Positions 61,580-64,000 of a stretch of 64,000 bases of DNA are shown here, piece after piece. Made by a program: the position numbers and the translations under genes. Source of the DNA: JAXMHQ01 sp046346665 (lineage in GTDB: Bacteria; Verrucomicrobiota; Verrucomicrobiia; Limisphaerales; JAXMHQ01). The notes under the pieces were generated by a model. It saw only the letters and a program-made list of their open reading frames with translations, was not told the DNA's origin and did no database searches. Location of the stretch: contig JAXMHQ010000014.1 in NCBI GenBank assembly GCA_046346665.1, forward strand, positions 1 through 64,000, written 5' to 3'. How positions within the stretch are numbered: position 1 is the stretch's first letter; the number at the start of each line of letters is the position of its first letter.

Positions 61580-61692
61580 GTGTTTGCGATGGCGGGGACA
61601 TTAGAACCCGGCTCAGCAATAGGCAAGGGGAGCGTTGGCGGGCGCATGATTAATTGCTTTGCAAAAGGGGCGGGGCAGGGCAATTTGTCCGC

Positions 61693-62196
61693 ATGGTTCC
61701 CGACGAAGAACAAGCAGCGCAGCCAGAGCCGGTCGCATCCGATTCCCCCGCGCCTCCGCGCGAACGCGGCGAGCGGGGAGGCCGGCGGCGCGGTGGCCGG
61801 CGTGGCGGCCGTCGGCGCGGCGGTCAGCGTCCGCCCCCGCGGCCCATGGACGGCCCGGCGGAGAGCGAGCCCCCGGTTTCGGGCGAAGCCGCCCCGGAAC
61901 AGGATTATCCGGCCGAACAGAATTTGCAGGAGCCCGCTCCCCGGCACGAGCCGTCCGAGGTCCGTGAAACCGCCGCGGCGATGGAACATCCCCGCGTCCC
62001 GGCTGTCACGCAGGCCATCGAGCAGGTCAACGGCGTTATCGAGGAACTCAAGCGCGCCCTTGATGAGATGGAGGAAGTGCTCGAAACCCTCGAACTCGCC
62101 GAGCGCCAGAAGATCGACGACGAACGGGAAATCGAATCGCTCCAGCGCGCGCTCCGGCAATTGCACCGTCCTCGGGACAGCGGTCCCCGTCGTTGA
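61693..62196 (+). CDS. RGG-rich protein with C-terminal coiled coil
   Basis: 167 aa; start at the ATG of MVPDEEQAAQPEP. Residues about 24-50 (RERGERGGRRRGGRRGGRRR) are an Arg-Gly tract of the kind that binds RNA or DNA. The middle is Pro/Glu-rich and disordered. The last 65 residues are a helical coiled coil (VTQAIEQVNGVIEELKRALD, EMEEVLETLELAERQKIDDE). No catalytic domain. Possibly a nucleoid- or RNA-associated protein; unknown. Confidence 0.6.
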   Translation: MVPDEEQAAQPEPVASDSPAPPRERGERGGRRRGGRRGGRRRGGQRPPPRPMDGPAESEPPVSGEAAPEQDYPAEQNLQEPAPRHEPSEVRETAAAMEHPRVPAVTQAIEQVNGVIEELKRALDEMEEVLETLELAERQKIDDEREIESLQRALRQLHRPRDSGPRR

Positions 62197-62224
62197 ACTG
62201 TCGGGGGAAAGACCGGATGAAAGG

Positions 62225-62300
62225 TGGTGGGTTGGCTGGGACTCGAACCCAGGACCAACGGCTTAAAAGGCCGCTGCTCTACCGACTGAGCTACCAACCC
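62225..62300 (-). tRNA. tRNA-Lys (anticodon TTT)
   Basis: 76 nt including encoded CCA. Acceptor GGGTTGG / CCAACCC, D-arm TAGCTCAGTCGGTAGAGC, anticodon stem GCGGC / GCCGT with loop CTTTTAA, variable TGGTC, T-arm CTGGG TTCGAGT CCCAG. Confidence 0.97.
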
Positions 62301-62394
62301 TTACCCGAAGACCCGCAGAGAGGCTTCCGCAGCAGGGCCGTTCACAGTATCAATTGCGACAAAACTTGCAAGCGTTAGTGAGGGGCTTTCTTTG

Positions 62395-63657
62395 ATGCAT
62401 TCACTCCTGCTCCGCTGCCGCCCCCTCTGGACTCATCCCGGGTTCCGCGTCCTGTTCGTCCTCAATGTCTTGCTCGGCTTCGCCTACTCCTTCGTCGCGC
62501 CGTTCATGTCCATGTTCGGCACGATCGAGGTCGGGATGAGCAAGATGCGGTTCGGCGTGTTTATGACTCTGACCGCCGCCTCAGGGATTGTGATTGGGAC
62601 CACGCTTGCGCGATATTCGGACACGCACTACAGCCGGCGCTCGATGTTGCTGTGGGGCAGCGTGTCGGGCTTTCTGGGTTACCTCGGCTACGCCTGGTGC
62701 CGGTCGTTTGTCCCGCTCGTTTTGATCGGGACGCTCGTGCTTGGGCTGTCGACGATCACGTTCTCGCAGATTTTTGCGCATGCGCGGGAGTTGCTGGCGG
62801 GGACGGACATTGCCGCGGAGGAGCGCGTGTTTTACATGAACGTGTTCCGGATGTTTTTTGCGTTGTCCTGGACGGTGGGGCCGACGCTGGCATCGTGGAT
62901 CATGGTGCCGTTTTCCTACCGGGGCTTGTTTCTTTGCGCCGCGGCCAACTTCGCGCTGTTTGCTTGGGTGGTTTACCGGCATGTGCCGGCCGCGCCGCCA
63001 CCGTTCGCGCACCAGGCGTCGCGAAATTCGGAATCGATCTGGAAAATCGTCTGCAGGCTGGACCTTTTGGCGCACCTGGGGGCCATCGCGCTGATTTACG
63101 CCGCGGCGACGATCAGCATGGTGAATCTGCCGCTGCTGATTTTGCAGACGCTGGGCGGAACGCAGGTGAACGTGGGGATTGCCTACAGCGTGGCGCCGGT
63201 GTTTGAGCTGCCGTTCATGGTGGGGTTCGGCTGGCTGGCGACGCGGCGGGACAACGCGGGGATTCTTCGGGCCGGCATGTTCATCGCTGCGGTGTATTAC
63301 GCCTGCCTGATGTGCACCGGCCGGCCGTGGCAGGTGTACCTGTGCCAGATCCTCTCCGCGGCGGTCACGGCGGTGATTTCGGGAATTGCGATCACGTATT
63401 TCCAGGGGCATCTGCCGCATCACCCTGGGACGGCGACGAATCTTTACGCAAACGCGCAGCGGATCGGGTCGACGGCGGGATATTTTGTGTTTGGCTGGAT
63501 TGCCGGGGCGTGGGGATACCGGTTTGTGTTCGGGGTCTGTTGCGCGTTCGCCGTTCTGAGCCTGGCGTTGATGTTTGTGCCGGTGCGGGTGCCGGAGGAG
63601 GAAGCAGAGCCTTTGCCGCCTGCGGGTTCGACGCCAAATTTGGAACCCATGCTTTGA
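62395..63657 (+). CDS. SET-type sugar efflux MFS transporter
   Basis: 420 aa, about 12 transmembrane helices. ATG at 62395 with GAGGGG upstream; a TTG 3 nt before also opens the frame. FRVLFVLNVLLGFAYSFVAPFMSMFGTIEVGMS and the DTHYSRR loop resemble the Set (sugar efflux transporter) group. The C-terminal half has TNLYANAQRIGSTAGYFVFGW. Probably exports sugars or sugar-like compounds. Confidence 0.82.
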   Translation: MHSLLLRCRPLWTHPGFRVLFVLNVLLGFAYSFVAPFMSMFGTIEVGMSKMRFGVFMTLTAASGIVIGTTLARYSDTHYSRRSMLLWGSVSGFLGYLGYAWCRSFVPLVLIGTLVLGLSTITFSQIFAHARELLAGTDIAAEERVFYMNVFRMFFALSWTVGPTLASWIMVPFSYRGLFLCAAANFALFAWVVYRHVPAAPPPFAHQASRNSESIWKIVCRLDLLAHLGAIALIYAAATISMVNLPLLILQTLGGTQVNVGIAYSVAPVFELPFMVGFGWLATRRDNAGILRAGMFIAAVYYACLMCTGRPWQVYLCQILSAAVTAVISGIAITYFQGHLPHHPGTATNLYANAQRIGSTAGYFVFGWIAGAWGYRFVFGVCCAFAVLSLALMFVPVRVPEEEAEPLPPAGSTPNLEPML

Positions 63658-63670
63658 GTCTTACACTGCT

Positions 63671-64000
63671 CTATTGCAGCGGGGGGCCGAGTTTCACCCG
63701 GTAGAATCGCTGCGCCGTGGCGGAATTGGTGTCCGTCCAGGTGAACGGCACCGCGGGCGAGTTGGTGATGAACGCGATGCTCCACTGCAGGAGGTCGGTC
63801 GAGGTTTCGACTGCGTAATCCGGCCCGTTTTGGCCGCTGATCGCAAAACTGAATTGTCCGTTCCCGGCCGAACTGTTGCTGATCCCGGGAGCGGCCAGCG
63901 GATTCACCAACACGGCAAATGTCTGCGTGGCGCTCATGCTGGGCGTGCCGTTGTCGGAAACCGTCAGCGTGAAGCGGTTGGTGGAGTTCGCCTGCGTCAC
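63671..64000 (-). CDS. 3' end of a large secreted protein (partial)
   Basis: Only the C-terminal 109 residues are inside the window; the gene continues past 64000. It has a cadherin/Ig-like piece (NRFTLTVSDNGTPSMSATQTF) and the typical verrucomicrobial tail ISGQNGPDYAVETSTDLLQW ... RFYRVKLGPP. Likely secreted and surface-located. Confidence 0.7.
   Translation of the reverse strand: MTQANSTNRFTLTVSDNGTPSMSATQTFAVLVNPLAAPGISNSSAGNGQFSFAISGQNGPDYAVETSTDLLQWSIAFITNSPAVPFTWTDTNSATAQRFYRVKLGPPLQ

Overview
The window reads as a chromosomal segment of a high-GC, Gram-negative bacterium of the Verrucomicrobiota, most like the Limisphaerales/Pedosphaera branch. This is inferred from several features: an H-X9-DG type II pseudopilin, secreted proteins ending in a 'V-x-S-T-D-L...FYR' tail, an ECF sigma factor carrying a transmembrane segment and a large C-terminal domain, Reg_prop-type sensor kinases, many secreted glycoside hydrolases, and many intergenic inverted repeats built from short tandem words. 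No rRNA, CRISPR array or prophage was seen. Two tRNA genes (Leu-CAG, Lys-TTT) and one complete IS481-type element are present.

Layout. 0-3 kb: an Mla-type lipid transport operon (permease, ATPase with eroded motifs, MCE protein), then a DEDDy exonuclease. 3.9-10 kb: a lipoprotein, a TlpA-like thiol-disulfide protein, a pseudopilin and a large secreted protein. 10.2-33 kb: a polysaccharide-use locus. It has an operon GH2 - MFS transporter - phosphomannose-isomerase-like protein whose genes overlap by 3-4 nt; a GH30-like enzyme; an operon of a carbohydrate-binding protein and a DUF5060-GH5 enzyme; a propeller-type histidine kinase with a NarL-type response regulator; and an operon GH5 - GH2 - giant GH2. 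The gene content suggests growth on a beta-mannoside-containing or related plant or algal glycan. A glucuronoyl-esterase-type CE15 enzyme lies behind hemB at 42-44 kb.

33-37.5 kb: a lipoprotein beta-carbonic anhydrase, then a visibly less GC-rich islet with a HicAB module, a sigma factor fused through one membrane helix to a seven-blade RCC1-like propeller, and a 5'-truncated metallophosphoesterase, ending at tRNA-Leu. 37.9-46.7 kb: secreted hypotheticals, a ROK-family kinase without the usual zinc motif, CE15, hemB, a DUF4230 protein and the IS481 element, which sits in the middle of an intergenic palindrome. 46.8-58 kb: panD, a receiver-kinase, a lipid kinase, a HEAT-repeat protein, a ferredoxin, and an overlapping pair of very large sensor kinases, one with five tandem OB-like repeats in its periplasmic part. 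58-64 kb: cinA, a zinc-ribbon membrane protein, two MFS exporters, an RGG-rich protein, tRNA-Lys and the 3' end of a secreted protein that runs off the window.

The most novel-looking items are the membrane-tethered sigma-RCC1 fusion, the Mla ATPase that keeps Walker A but has lost its other usual catalytic motifs, the OB-repeat sensor kinase, and a hairpin repeat whose two copies differ by a base-pair-preserving change.
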